Of a stretch of DNA of 63,694 nt, positions 47,266 to 56,311 are shown piece after piece. The notes under the pieces were generated by a model, which searched no databases, was not told where the DNA came from, and was given only the letters and a program-made list of their open reading frames with translations. The DNA is from Olsenella uli. Lineage in GTDB: Bacteria > Actinomycetota > Coriobacteriia > Coriobacteriales > Atopobiaceae. Both the position numbers and the translations under genes were made by a program. Location of the stretch: the NCBI RefSeq assembly GCF_901212675.1, contig NZ_CAAKOQ010000038.1:26-63719 (forward strand), written 5' to 3'. The first letter of the stretch is position 1. The number at the start of each line of letters is the position of its first letter.

Positions 47266-48370
47266 CGTCCGCCGGGGTCGTGGCGTCGTCGGTCAGGTCG
47301 TCGTCGGTGTCGGCGTCCTCGTCGTCGAGCGCCGAGGGGAGCCCCACTACCGCACGTACCTTCTGCTCGATCTCGTCACGGAGGTCAGGCGTGGAGCGCA
47401 GGAACTCCTTGGCGGCCTCGCGGCCCTGACCCAGGCGCTCGCCCTCGTAGGTGTACCAGGCGCCTGCCTTGTCGATGACGCCCTCGTTGACGCCGAGGTC
47501 AAGGATGGAGCCCTCCTTGGAGATGCCCGTCCCGTACATGATGTCGAACTCGGCCGTCTTGAAGGGAGGGGCCACCTTGTTCTTGACGACCTTGACGCGC
47601 ACGCGGTTGCCGATGACCTCGCCGTTCTGCTTGATGGAGTCGATACGTCGAATGTCCATGCGAACGGAGGCGAAGAACTTGAGTGCGCGACCGCCCGGCG
47701 TGGTCTCGGGGTTGCCGAACATGACGCCGATCTTCTCGCGCAGCTGGTTGATGAAGATGCACGTGGTATTCGACTTGGAGAGCGAGCCCGCGAGCTTGCG
47801 CAGCGCCTGGCTCATGAGGCGGGCCTGCAGGCCCACCGTGGTGTCGCCGATCTCTCCCTCGATCTCGGCGCGCGGGACGAGCGCGGCCACCGAGTCGATG
47901 ACCACGACGTCGATGGCACCGGAGCGCACAAGCATGTCGCAGATCTCGAGGGCCTGCTCGCCGGTGTCGGGCTGTGAGATGAGCACCTCGTCGATGTCGA
48001 CGCCGATACGGGCGGCATAGCCCGGGTCGAGCGCGTGCTCGGCGTCGATGAAGGCGACGACGCCGCCCATGGCCTGCGCCTCGGCGAGAATCTCGAGCGA
48101 GAGCGTGGTCTTGCCCGAGGACTCGGGGCCGTAGATCTCGACGATGCGGCCGCGCGGCACACCGCCGATGCCGAGGGCCTCGTCAAGCACGACCGAGCCG
48201 GTGGGGATGGCCTCGACGTGCAGGTCCGGGCCCTCCTCGCCGTACTTCATGATCGAGCCGGTGCCGAACTTCTTCTCGATCTCCTTGGTGGTGAGCTCGA
48301 TCATCTTCTCGCGCTCCTCGCCCGTGGTGGGAGCGTGGACCTCGCGCGCGTTTCCGCTGGACTTTGCCAT
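47255..48370 (-). CDS. recA: Recombinase RecA
   Basis: 371 aa from the ATG at 48370, with GGAAGG upstream. Walker A is GPESSGKTT near residue 80; VVVIDSVAALVPRAEIEGEIG, NQLREKIGVMFGNPETTPGG and ALKFFASVRMDIRR are diagnostic. The tail is highly acidic (DDEDADTDDDLTDD). It performs strand exchange and activates LexA self-cleavage. Its promoter carries a perfect SOS operator. Confidence 0.98.
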   Translation of the reverse strand: MAKSSGNAREVHAPTTGEEREKMIELTTKEIEKKFGTGSIMKYGEEGPDLHVEAIPTGSVVLDEALGIGGVPRGRIVEIYGPESSGKTTLSLEILAEAQAMGGVVAFIDAEHALDPGYAARIGVDIDEVLISQPDTGEQALEICDMLVRSGAIDVVVIDSVAALVPRAEIEGEIGDTTVGLQARLMSQALRKLAGSLSKSNTTCIFINQLREKIGVMFGNPETTPGGRALKFFASVRMDIRRIDSIKQNGEVIGNRVRVKVVKNKVAPPFKTAEFDIMYGTGISKEGSILDLGVNEGVIDKAGAWYTYEGERLGQGREAAKEFLRSTPDLRDEIEQKVRAVVGLPSALDDEDADTDDDLTDDATTPADDAE

Positions 48371-48395
48371 GACCTTCCTTCCGTCGTCTTGAGAC

Positions 48396-48424
48396 ATCGT
48401 ACGCGAACGTTCGTTCGCAGTCAA
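48396..48424 (-). promoter_or_regulatory. recA promoter with LexA operator between -35 and -10
   Basis: On the reverse strand, -35 TTGACT (48424-48419) and -10 TACGAT (48401-48396) are 17 nt apart. The spacer holds the SOS box GAAC-GAAC-GTTC, a perfect GAAC-N4-GTTC at 48405-48416 with flanking CG/CG symmetry. LexA bound here would block RNA polymerase directly. Confidence 0.9.
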
Positions 48425-48463
48425 TCGGACAGGACAAGAATATCGGCGCGAGCGCCGTAGATT

Positions 48464-48504
48464 CCCGACAGGGACCCGACAGGACCTGACAGGCTCCCGA
48501 CACA
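48464..48504. repeat. Four CCGACAGG-type direct repeats in helical phase upstream of recA
   Basis: CCCGACAGG, CCCGACAGG, CCTGACAGG and CCCGACAC follow one another with the GAC cores at 48467, 48478, 48488 and 48499. The spacings are 11, 10 and 11 bp, about one DNA turn each. They lie 40-80 bp upstream of the recA -35. The remainder of the 457-nt recA-cinA gap holds no ORF. Confidence 0.55.
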
Positions 48505-48786
48505 CGAGGCAGACGTCGTAACGGAAGCCTGGAGGCTGACGAGGTTTTCCATAGGCGGCTGGGATTCGTCCGCAGACGGCGCATTCGGGCCAAGACCGAC
48601 TCCAAAGTCCAGAAAGAGCACATAAAACGGCACCTGGTTGTTCTGCATAACACGGCGACCCAGCACGACCACCTGCCGCGGGGTTACTGCTGAAGACCAA
48701 GAGCCACGGCGGACCACGCACTCGCACGAGGCCACATTGCAACAGGCTTGAGACTCCAAGACTCCAGCGCCCCACCACAACCAGAA

Positions 48787-48818
48787 ACGGCGCCGAGGCT
48801 CCCCTGCCCCGGCGCCGT
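48787..48818 (-). terminator. Probable terminator after the pgsA-cinA fusion
   Basis: Arms ACGGCGCC (48787-48794) and GGCGCCGT (48811-48818) form an 8-bp GC stem. On the reverse strand it is followed by TTTCTGG, a weak T-rich tail. It starts 10 nt past the stop codon. Confidence 0.55.
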
Positions 48819-48827
48819 CAAGCGAAA

Positions 48828-50045
48828 CTACTCGTGAAGCGCATGCCCCGAGCACGTGCGCTCGAGCAGCTCGAGCGCGTGCACCACGGCACGCAGGCGT
48901 ACCTCGGCGCGGCCGCCCGGGAAGACCTCGCTCTCCGTGTGCGTCTTGACGCCGTCGGAGACGCCAAACCAGACGAGGCCCACGGGCTTGTCCGGCTCGG
49001 CGCCGCCAGGGCCGGCGATGCCGGTGACGCTCACCGACACGTCGCAGCCGAGCGCCGGGCGGGCACCCTCGGCCATCTGAGCCGCGCACTCGGGCGAGAC
49101 GGGCCCCACCGAGCCGAGCACGTCCTCGGAGACCCCGAGCACGTGGTGCTTCACGGAGACCGCGTAGCTGCCCACCGCACCCATCACCACGTCGGACGAG
49201 CCAGGCACCGCCGTGAGCGCGCCCTCGACGAGCCCGCCCGTGCATGACTCGGCCGCGCCCACGGTGAGCCCGCGCTCGCGAGCGCCCTCGAGCACGCGCG
49301 CGGCGACCCTCACGCAATCGTCCCACGTGGGCGCGGCCGCGAGGGCACCCTCGGACGCCACGCCGGGCAGCGTCTCGACCGCGCCCGCGATGCTGCCGAA
49401 CATCGCGGTGGTGCCGTGTTCGGGCGAACCCTCATAGTCCTCGTCGGCAAAGAGCACCTCGCGGGACTTCCAGAAGTAGTCGAAACCGCTCCAGACCGTG
49501 AGCACCACGGCCACCGCGAGCAGCGCATGGCCCGCGAGCTGGATGGCCACGGCAGCAGAACCGAACGGCAGCGCCACGGAGAGCAGCAGCGCCACGATCG
49601 AGACCATCGTCGTGGCCGTCTTCCACTTGCCGAGGCTGCTCGCCGCCACCACGGTGCCGCTCGTGGCCACGACCATGCGCAGGCCGCTCACGAGGAACTC
49701 GCGCGCGATCACGACGATGGGCACCACCGGGCTCACGAGGTCCCAGGCAAGCAGCACGAGCAGCGCCGCCACCACGAGCAGCTTGTCGGCGATGGGGTCG
49801 AGGAACTTGCCGAAGGTCGTGACCTCGCCGCGGCTTCGCGCGAGGTAGCCGTCGAGCTTGTCGGTGGCAGAGAGCAGCGCGAAGAGCACCGCCACGCCAA
49901 CGCCGGCCTCGACGGAGCCGCCCGTGACCACGACTGGGCCCACCCAGAGTGCGAGGGCCACCCACACGGGAACGAGCACCACGCGTACGCAGGTCACCAC
50001 GTTCGCCGGCGTCCAGATGCCATGACCCCTCTTGCCAGCGGCCAT
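48828..50045 (-). CDS. Fusion of CDP-diacylglycerol-glycerol-3-phosphate phosphatidyltransferase and CinA C-terminal amidohydrolase
   Basis: 405 aa in one uninterrupted frame. Residues about 1-185 are a PgsA membrane enzyme with four to five helices and the motif DGYLARSRGEVTTFGKFLDP followed by IADK. Residues about 235-400 are a CinA-C/PncC domain with AAESCTGGLVEGALTAVPGS, SYAVSVKHHVLGV and VTGIAGPGG. An acidic linker joins them. PgsA makes phosphatidylglycerol phosphate at the membrane; PncC deamidates nicotinamide mononucleotide. The two genes are adjacent but separate in Bacillus. It begins one base after rimO. Confidence 0.93.
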   Translation of the reverse strand: MAAGKRGHGIWTPANVVTCVRVVLVPVWVALALWVGPVVVTGGSVEAGVGVAVLFALLSATDKLDGYLARSRGEVTTFGKFLDPIADKLLVVAALLVLLAWDLVSPVVPIVVIAREFLVSGLRMVVATSGTVVAASSLGKWKTATTMVSIVALLLSVALPFGSAAVAIQLAGHALLAVAVVLTVWSGFDYFWKSREVLFADEDYEGSPEHGTTAMFGSIAGAVETLPGVASEGALAAAPTWDDCVRVAARVLEGARERGLTVGAAESCTGGLVEGALTAVPGSSDVVMGAVGSYAVSVKHHVLGVSEDVLGSVGPVSPECAAQMAEGARPALGCDVSVSVTGIAGPGGAEPDKPVGLVWFGVSDGVKTHTESEVFPGGRAEVRLRAVVHALELLERTCSGHALHE

Positions 50046-51431
50046 CTAGGCCACCTCCCCCTCCTCGTCACCACGGACGATCTCGCCCTCGAGCTCGTAG
50101 CAGAACGCCTCCGTGAGCCGCACGCGCACGACCTCGCCCACGGCGGCCTCCCCCTCCGGGATGTGCACGGCTCCGTCGCAGTCGGGCGCCTGGAACCACG
50201 CGTGCCCGATGAGCTCGGGTGCCTCGCCGTCGGTGTCGAGCCCGTCGACGATCACGTCCACGACCTCGCCCACGTGGCTGGCCGTGGCGGAGAAGCCCAG
50301 CTCCTCGGCCACGTCGTGGAGCCGCTGCGTGCGCTCGAGCTTGACGTCCTCGGGAACCTGGTCGCTCATGCGTGCGCCGGCCGTGCCCTCCTCGCGTGAG
50401 TAGGTGAAGACGCTCGTGTAGTCGAACTCCTCGCGGTCGACGAAGGCGAGGAGCTCCTCGAACTCTTCGTCGGTCTCGCCCGGGAAGCCCACGAGGCCCG
50501 TGGTCCTGAGCACCATGCCCGGGATCTCGCGGCGCAGGCGCGAGAACAGCGCCGAGAACTCCTCGGCGGAGCCCGTGCGGTTCATGCTCCTGAGCACGCG
50601 CGCGTCGCAGTGCTGGATGGGGATGTCGATGTAGGGAAGCACCTCGGGAACGTCGCGGATCGCGGCGACGAGCTCGTCGGTCATGCCCTCGGGCTGCAGG
50701 TAGAGCACGCGCAGCCACGCGCCGTAGGGGCGCACCACCTCGCCCAGGCGCGCGAGGAGGCTCGCGAGGGTGTCACCCTCCCCCAGGTCCTCTCCCCAGA
50801 TGCCCGTGTCCTGGCCGATGAGGACGAACTCGCGCACGCCCTCCCTGGCAAGCGCCGAGACCTCGCGCTCGATCTCGCGGTAGGGGCGCGAAGCGTAGCG
50901 GCCACGGATGTAGGGGATGGCGCAGAAGCTGCAGAAGCGGTCGCACCCGTCGGAGATCTTGACGTAGGCGCTCGCCCCCTGGACAGTGCGAAGGGGGCTT
51001 GCGAGCGGTCCCGCCGCAGCGCCGGAGGCCGAGGGCAAGACGGACTCGCGGCCGAGCACGCCGTCCATGACCGAGACGATGCCGTCCTCCTCGTCGGTGC
51101 GCACGAAGCTCGCGACCTCGGGGAGCGCGGAGGGGAGGTCAGCCCCGTAGCGCGACGGCACGCAGCCACACATCACGATGGGCAGCTCGCGCACGCCCTC
51201 GCGGGCGGCCTCGGCCAGCTCGAGCGTGCGCTCGACGCTCTCGGACGTGGCACTCGCGAGAAACGAGCACGTGTTCACGATGACGGCGTCGGCCTCGTCC
51301 GTGTCGTCGGCCTCGCCGTAGCCGGCGCGCAAAAGGAGGCTGCGCATGCGGTCGGTGTCGACCTCGTTCTTGGCGCAGCCAAGCGTGACGAACAGGACTT
51401 GGGGGGCTTCTGCCTCAGATGCGTGGGTCAT
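50046..51431 (-). CDS. rimO: Ribosomal protein S12 methylthiotransferase RimO
   Basis: 461 aa from the ATG at 51431. The UPF0004 domain starts with FVTLGCAKNEVDTDRM and includes NTCSFLASATSESV and VMCGCVPSRY; the radical-SAM motif is SDGCDRFCSFCAIPYIRGRY; a TRAM domain ends the protein. LGCAKN rather than the MiaB-type FGCQMN assigns it to RimO. It methylthiolates an aspartate of ribosomal protein S12. The upstream frame extension has no RimO likeness. Confidence 0.95.
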   Translation of the reverse strand: MTHASEAEAPQVLFVTLGCAKNEVDTDRMRSLLLRAGYGEADDTDEADAVIVNTCSFLASATSESVERTLELAEAAREGVRELPIVMCGCVPSRYGADLPSALPEVASFVRTDEEDGIVSVMDGVLGRESVLPSASGAAAGPLASPLRTVQGASAYVKISDGCDRFCSFCAIPYIRGRYASRPYREIEREVSALAREGVREFVLIGQDTGIWGEDLGEGDTLASLLARLGEVVRPYGAWLRVLYLQPEGMTDELVAAIRDVPEVLPYIDIPIQHCDARVLRSMNRTGSAEEFSALFSRLRREIPGMVLRTTGLVGFPGETDEEFEELLAFVDREEFDYTSVFTYSREEGTAGARMSDQVPEDVKLERTQRLHDVAEELGFSATASHVGEVVDVIVDGLDTDGEAPELIGHAWFQAPDCDGAVHIPEGEAAVGEVVRVRLTEAFCYELEGEIVRGDEEGEVA

Positions 51432-51526
51432 GGGTGGAGCGGCTCCTTTGCGAGTCTTGGGTGGTTGCCAGGTCCGCCAGGGAGGCGGACAGGCGCGCGG
51501 ACGGGACGGGACGTGCCGGCGCCAGA

Positions 51527-51561
51527 ACGGCCCCGCTGGCCCGAGGGACCGGCGGGGCCGT
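51527..51561 (-). terminator. Probable terminator after yajQ
   Basis: Perfect 10-bp stem ACGGCCCCGC (51527-51536) and GCGGGGCCGT (51552-51561), beginning 20 nt after the yajQ stop. On the reverse strand it is followed by TCTGG, a poor T-run, so read-through into rimO is possible. Confidence 0.6.
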
Positions 51562-51580
51562 CCGTCCGCGCGTGCGGGGC

Positions 51581-52078
51581 CTAGCGGTAGTTGGTGAACT
51601 GGAGCGGGATGCCGTAGTCGGCCGCGCGCAGGTGTGAGATGACCTCCTGGAGGGCGTCCTTGGAGGCGCTCGTCACACGCAGCTTGTCGTCGTCGATGGT
51701 GGCCTTGACCTTGAGCTTGAGGTCGCGGATGTCCTTGGAGATGCGCTTGGCGCACTCCTTGTCGATGCCCTGGACCACGTGCCCCACCACGCGGACGGAC
51801 CCGCCGCTCGCGGCCTGGGGGGCGTCCCAGGAGAGGCTCTTGAGGTCGACGCCGCGCTTCACGAGCCGGCCGTTCAGCACGTCGATGACCTGCCTGGCCA
51901 CGAAGTCGGCGGGGGCCACCACGCTGATGGTGGCGTCAGCCTTGGAGAGCTCGATCGTGGCCCTGGACGACTTGAGGTCGTAGCGCTGCGTGAGCTCGCG
52001 GGCGGTCTGCTGGAAGGCGTTGTCGACCTCCTGCATGTCGACTGTGGAGACGACGTCGAAGCTCGAGTCCTTAGCCAT
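51581..52078 (-). CDS. yajQ: YajQ family cyclic-di-GMP-binding/nucleotide-binding protein
   Basis: 165 aa, the normal length. The start MAKDSSFDVVSTVDMQEVDN, the middle DLKSSRATIELSKADATI and the end AADYGIPLQFTNYR are highly characteristic. YajQ proteins bind nucleotides, and a Xanthomonas homologue binds cyclic di-GMP; the role here is unknown. It follows rodZ by 21 nt. Confidence 0.95.
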   Translation of the reverse strand: MAKDSSFDVVSTVDMQEVDNAFQQTARELTQRYDLKSSRATIELSKADATISVVAPADFVARQVIDVLNGRLVKRGVDLKSLSWDAPQAASGGSVRVVGHVVQGIDKECAKRISKDIRDLKLKVKATIDDDKLRVTSASKDALQEVISHLRAADYGIPLQFTNYR

Positions 52079-52099
52079 GTGTGTCCCTTCCGCCCCCAG

Positions 52100-53569
52100 C
52101 TACTGGCCGGAGGAGCTCTTGGTCGTGGTGGTCGCGGCCTCCGTGGTCGAGGCGGTGGTGGCCGCCGTGGGGTCGGTGCCCTGGATGGTGATGCTCGCCA
52201 CGCCGCCGGTCTTGCCGGAGAGCCGCTGGCGCTCGCCGTTCTTGTCAACCGTGACGACGCTCGGGTCGCCGACGCGAATCGAGATGGACTTCGTGACCGT
52301 GTAGTCCTGCGACCAGGCGCCCGTCACCGTGGAGGCGATCTGCGACTGGCCGTCTTTGACGATCTCGACCCAGGTGGAGGCGCCGTCGGCCACGCTCACG
52401 GTGACCTTGGTCTCCTGTGCCGCGGCCTGGGCAGAGGCAGCGGCCTGGCGCGCGGCAGCCTCGGAGAGCACTGCCTGCACAGTCTCGCTTGCCGTGGTGG
52501 CGGACGTGGTGGCCGAGGTGGTCACGGCCGTGACCACGTTGGTGACGGCGGGCTCGGACTTGCTCGAAGCGCACGAGCGCACCGAGAACACGATCACGAA
52601 GACGAGCACGACCGCGAGCACGAGGCCGATGACGAGCATAAGGCGCCCGGAGTCGGAGAGCAGCGCGTCGAGGATGCCGGCGGCGCCGCGCCTGGGCTCG
52701 GGACGGCGGTTGCGCGAGCGCGGGTCGCGGCCCGCGGGTGGCTGCTGGCGGCGCCGGACGCGCGGGCGCTCGGGGGCCGCGATCTGGCGCGTGGCCTCGC
52801 GGCCGGCGCGCGTCGACGAGGGGCGGTAGGGCCTCGCGACGTCGTCGTAGCGCATGTCGTCGCGGTACTGCCCGGTTCCCACGCGGCGCGTCGTGATGTC
52901 GTCGCGGTCGCGGGCAGAGCCGCCGGCGCCCGAGCGATACGTCGAGCGGGACGGGGCGCCGTAGGCGTCCTCCGCGCTCCTCGCGCGACGCACGCGATCT
53001 ACCTGCTGGCGACGCCCGCGCTCGTTCTCGGATACGGGCACGCGCGTGGTGTAGCGGCGCTCCCTGCCCCCGCGCGCCTCGCCGTCGGCCGCGGCGCCAG
53101 TGGGACGCCCGGCGTAGTCAGGGTTGGCGATGCGCGAGGCACCCGTCTCGTAGGGGCCGATGCGGTAGTCCGACGAGCCCGTCGAGCCGCCGTAGCGGCC
53201 GGACAGGGGAGACGGCGTGGGCCCGCTCGCGCGGGCGAGGCTCGCCGCAGACACCGGTCCCCTGTGGCCGGGCTCGTCGTCGAGGCGCGCGAGGCCCCTC
53301 GGCTCGTGGCCCGTCACGCCGCTCACGTAGTCGGCGTGCTCGCGCTCGTAGAGCTCGGTGAGCTCGCGCGAGTCGAGGCCAAGGTAGCGGGCATAGCTTG
53401 CCACCATGCCCTGGGCATAGCCCAGGGGCGGCAGGTGCTCGAAGTCGCCCTCCTCGAAGGCCTCGAGCACGCTCTCGCGCATGCGCAGGACCTTTGCGGC
53501 CTGCGGGATGGAGAGCCGGAGCTGCTTGCGGCGGCTCGACAGAATCTCTGCGAATCTCGTTCGTGGCAT
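52100..53569 (-). CDS. RodZ-like helix-turn-helix membrane protein
   Basis: 489 aa. An N-terminal HTH_25 domain (SIPQAAKVLRMRESVLEAFE, then LPPLGYAQGMVASYARYLGLD) is the cytoskeleton-binding domain of RodZ. A very long Arg/Ser/Gly-rich linker (about residues 85-300) leads to one transmembrane helix (about 305-328) and an external DUF4115-like domain (about 375-470), ending in a Thr-rich tail. RodZ connects MreB to cell-wall synthesis. The ymfM/rodZ gene sits near spoIIIE/ftsK in Bacillus too. Confidence 0.88.
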   Translation of the reverse strand: MPRTRFAEILSSRRKQLRLSIPQAAKVLRMRESVLEAFEEGDFEHLPPLGYAQGMVASYARYLGLDSRELTELYEREHADYVSGVTGHEPRGLARLDDEPGHRGPVSAASLARASGPTPSPLSGRYGGSTGSSDYRIGPYETGASRIANPDYAGRPTGAAADGEARGGRERRYTTRVPVSENERGRRQQVDRVRRARSAEDAYGAPSRSTYRSGAGGSARDRDDITTRRVGTGQYRDDMRYDDVARPYRPSSTRAGREATRQIAAPERPRVRRRQQPPAGRDPRSRNRRPEPRRGAAGILDALLSDSGRLMLVIGLVLAVVLVFVIVFSVRSCASSKSEPAVTNVVTAVTTSATTSATTASETVQAVLSEAAARQAAASAQAAAQETKVTVSVADGASTWVEIVKDGQSQIASTVTGAWSQDYTVTKSISIRVGDPSVVTVDKNGERQRLSGKTGGVASITIQGTDPTAATTASTTEAATTTTKSSSGQ

Positions 53570-53575
53570 CCCTGG

Positions 53576-56305
53576 CTACACCTCCCTGTAGGCTTCCTCC
53601 GCCTGGCGGAGCTCCTCGAGACCGTCGGTGTCGAGCAGGACCTCTCGCGGCTTGGAGCCGTCGGGGGGACCCACCACACCCTTTTGCTCGAGCATGTCCA
53701 TGATTCGACCTGCCCTAGCGTACCCCACCTTGAGCCGGCGCTGGAGGCCGGAGGTGGAACCCAACTGAGAGTCCACGACCACCTGGGCCGCCTCCCAGAC
53801 GAGCGGGTCGTCCTCCTCCGCGGGGTCAGCGCCCGCCCCCGCGCCGGGCTGACCGGGCACGACGGCCGAGAGGATCTCGGCGTGGTACTCGGGCTCGCGC
53901 TGGTCGCGGATGAAGCCTACCACGCTCTCGATCTCCGCGTCGCTGGCATAGGCGCCCAGCACGCGGCGAAGCACCCCGCCGGCCTTCCTGAACAGCATGT
54001 CCCCCCTGCCCATGAGGCGCTCGGCCCCGGTCTGGTCGAGGATGACGCGGCTGTCGATGGAGCTCGAGACCTTAAGGGCCACGCGCGTGTCGACGTTGGA
54101 CTTGATGAGGCCCGTCACGACGTCGGCCGAGGGGCGCTGCGTGGCGAGCACGAGGTGGATGCCGGCCGCACGCGCGAGCTGGGCGATGCGCACGATGGAG
54201 GCCTCAACGTCCTTGCCGGCCACCATCATGAGGTCGCTGAGCTCGTCGATGACGATGACGAGGTAGGGCATGGGCTTGGGCGGGTTCTCCTGGTCGTCGA
54301 ACTTGCCGTCCTCGACCATGCGGTTGTAGACCTTCACGTCGCGCGCGCCCGCCCGCTCGAAGACCTTGAGCCTGCGGTCCATCTCGGTGACCGCCCACTG
54401 AAGTGCGCTCGCCGCCTGGCGAGGCTCGGTGACCACCGGCACGTAGAGGTGCGGCAAGCCCGCGTAGCAGGAGAACTCCACGCGCTTGGGGTCCACGAGG
54501 ATGAGTCGGACCTGCTCGGGGGTGGTGCGCATGATGAGCGACATGATGATGGCGTTGATGAGCACCGACTTGCCCGAGCCGGTGGTGCCGGCAACGAGCA
54601 TGTGCGGCATGCGCGCGAGGTCGGCCACGACGGGCGCGCCCTCGGAGTCTCGGCCGATGGCGAACTCGAGCGGGCCTCCCTGCGCGAAGGGCAGGACGTC
54701 GCCCAGGCACACGTTCTGCCTCGTCTTGTTGGGAATCTCGATGCCCACGAGCGAGGTGCCCGGGATGGGCGCGAAGATGCGCACCGACTCCGAGGCGAGC
54801 GAGAGCTGGATGTCGTCCTGCAGGTTGGTGATCTTGCTGACGCGCTCGCCCTCGCCCATCTCGATCTTGAAGGTGGTGACGAGCGGGCCGGCCGTCCAGC
54901 CGGAGACGCGGCTCGTGAGGCCGAACTCCTCGAGCGTGGACTGCAGGCGCCGGGCCGTGCGCTCGAGCTCGGAGTCAGACGAGGCCGAGCTCGCGGAGTT
55001 GGGGTTGCTCTTGAGCAGGGAGAGCGGCGGCAGGACGAAGTCGTCCGAGCCCTCGCCGGGGCGCCTCGTCGTGGCGGGGGCTGCCTGGGCCTTGGAGCGC
55101 GAGCCATTGGGCGCGGGGCGGGCGGCGGCAGCTGCGGTGTCCCCCGAGTCCGCGGGTGCCTCCTCGGGCTGGCCAGCCGTGTCCTCCCCTGCCTGGCCGC
55201 GCGACCCCGCGGCCGCGAGCAGGAAGTCGGGGATGGCGGCGGTGTCGCCCGAGGTGGAGGGCGCATTGGATACGGGAGTCGCTGCCGCGGCACGGCCGGC
55301 ACGCACGGGCGAGGCCGCCTCGGGCGCGTCTTCGGCGAGGATGGCAGCCACGTCCGCGGCGACAGGCGCGGCCTCGGGCGCGAGCTCCTGGGCCGGGCGG
55401 GCGTCCTTGATGTCGAGCTCGGGGTGGCGCCTCCTCCTGAGGAGCGCCGTCGCAGGCTCGCGCGGCACCGCGGCGCCGGCGTCGCCCGACGCGCGGTCGA
55501 GCGGCAGCGTCGCCGTCTTGTGGTCGACCTCATGCACCTGTCTGGGGCCGCGGCGCAGCACGCTCGTCTTGCGGTTGCCGATGAAGCTCGTCTTGGGCTC
55601 GATCACCTGGCGCGTGCGAGGCTCCTCCATGGGCTCGGCGGCGTCGTCTCCCTCCTCGTCGTCCCACGGCTCGTCGCCAAGGTAGTCAGTGGGCTCGTCC
55701 CCTCGGCGGGTCGCCCCGCGCTCGCGCGCCTCCTGGATGCGCTCGGCGGCAACGCCCATCGATCGCTTGATCTTGAGCGCCAGGTTGGAGATGGAGAAGC
55801 CGCACACCACGATGCCCGCGACCGCGAGGCCCACGAGCAGCACCATGCCCACGACCTGCCCCACGAGCGTGAGCAGGAGCCACGCCACACCCGAGCCCAC
55901 GTAGCCGCCCGACACGATGGCCACGCTGGCGGAGAGCACAGTGTCGGCGCCCAATGTCGCCTCGGGCGCGAGGATCGAGAGCATCGAGAGTGCCGCGAGG
56001 ACCACGAGTCCCAGGCCCAGCGCCACGCGCGCCACGAGCGGGTTGTCGGTGGGCAGGAACAGCGTGCACGCAAACAGGATGAGTGCGATGGGCACGAGCA
56101 TGGCGCCCGCGCCAAAGCCGAGTCTGAGTCCCTCGGCCATCGCGTGGGTCACGATGGCCGTGCTCGGCGAGGCAAGCGCCACGATCATGGAGAGCGCCAG
56201 CACGATGATGGCGACCCCCACGAGGTCGTTGGCGGTGCCCGCCTGCGCGGACGTCTGGGGACGACGGGCCTGCCGCTTTGCGTTTTGGCTGCGTTTGGCG
56301 GGCAT
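53576..56305 (-). CDS. ftsK: DNA translocase FtsK/SpoIIIE
   Basis: 909 aa. About four membrane helices (residues 28-175) are followed by a long Ala/Pro/Ser-rich linker (about 190-440), then the motor: Walker A MLVAGTTGSGKSVLINAII near residue 573, YLVIVIDELSDLMM, and LATQRPSADVVTGLIKSN. The winged-helix gamma domain (LQRRLKVGYARAGRIMDMLE) ends it and reads chromosome polarity sequences. It pumps DNA through the division septum. It starts 6 nt after rnjA. Confidence 0.96.
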   Translation of the reverse strand: MPAKRSQNAKRQARRPQTSAQAGTANDLVGVAIIVLALSMIVALASPSTAIVTHAMAEGLRLGFGAGAMLVPIALILFACTLFLPTDNPLVARVALGLGLVVLAALSMLSILAPEATLGADTVLSASVAIVSGGYVGSGVAWLLLTLVGQVVGMVLLVGLAVAGIVVCGFSISNLALKIKRSMGVAAERIQEARERGATRRGDEPTDYLGDEPWDDEEGDDAAEPMEEPRTRQVIEPKTSFIGNRKTSVLRRGPRQVHEVDHKTATLPLDRASGDAGAAVPREPATALLRRRRHPELDIKDARPAQELAPEAAPVAADVAAILAEDAPEAASPVRAGRAAAATPVSNAPSTSGDTAAIPDFLLAAAGSRGQAGEDTAGQPEEAPADSGDTAAAAARPAPNGSRSKAQAAPATTRRPGEGSDDFVLPPLSLLKSNPNSASSASSDSELERTARRLQSTLEEFGLTSRVSGWTAGPLVTTFKIEMGEGERVSKITNLQDDIQLSLASESVRIFAPIPGTSLVGIEIPNKTRQNVCLGDVLPFAQGGPLEFAIGRDSEGAPVVADLARMPHMLVAGTTGSGKSVLINAIIMSLIMRTTPEQVRLILVDPKRVEFSCYAGLPHLYVPVVTEPRQAASALQWAVTEMDRRLKVFERAGARDVKVYNRMVEDGKFDDQENPPKPMPYLVIVIDELSDLMMVAGKDVEASIVRIAQLARAAGIHLVLATQRPSADVVTGLIKSNVDTRVALKVSSSIDSRVILDQTGAERLMGRGDMLFRKAGGVLRRVLGAYASDAEIESVVGFIRDQREPEYHAEILSAVVPGQPGAGAGADPAEEDDPLVWEAAQVVVDSQLGSTSGLQRRLKVGYARAGRIMDMLEQKGVVGPPDGSKPREVLLDTDGLEELRQAEEAYREV

Positions 56306-56311
56306 CTGGTG

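Noticed and set aside
48464..48504. CRISPR-like array upstream of recA
   Set aside because: The repeats are 8-9 bp with 2-3 bp between them; there are no spacers and no cas genes.
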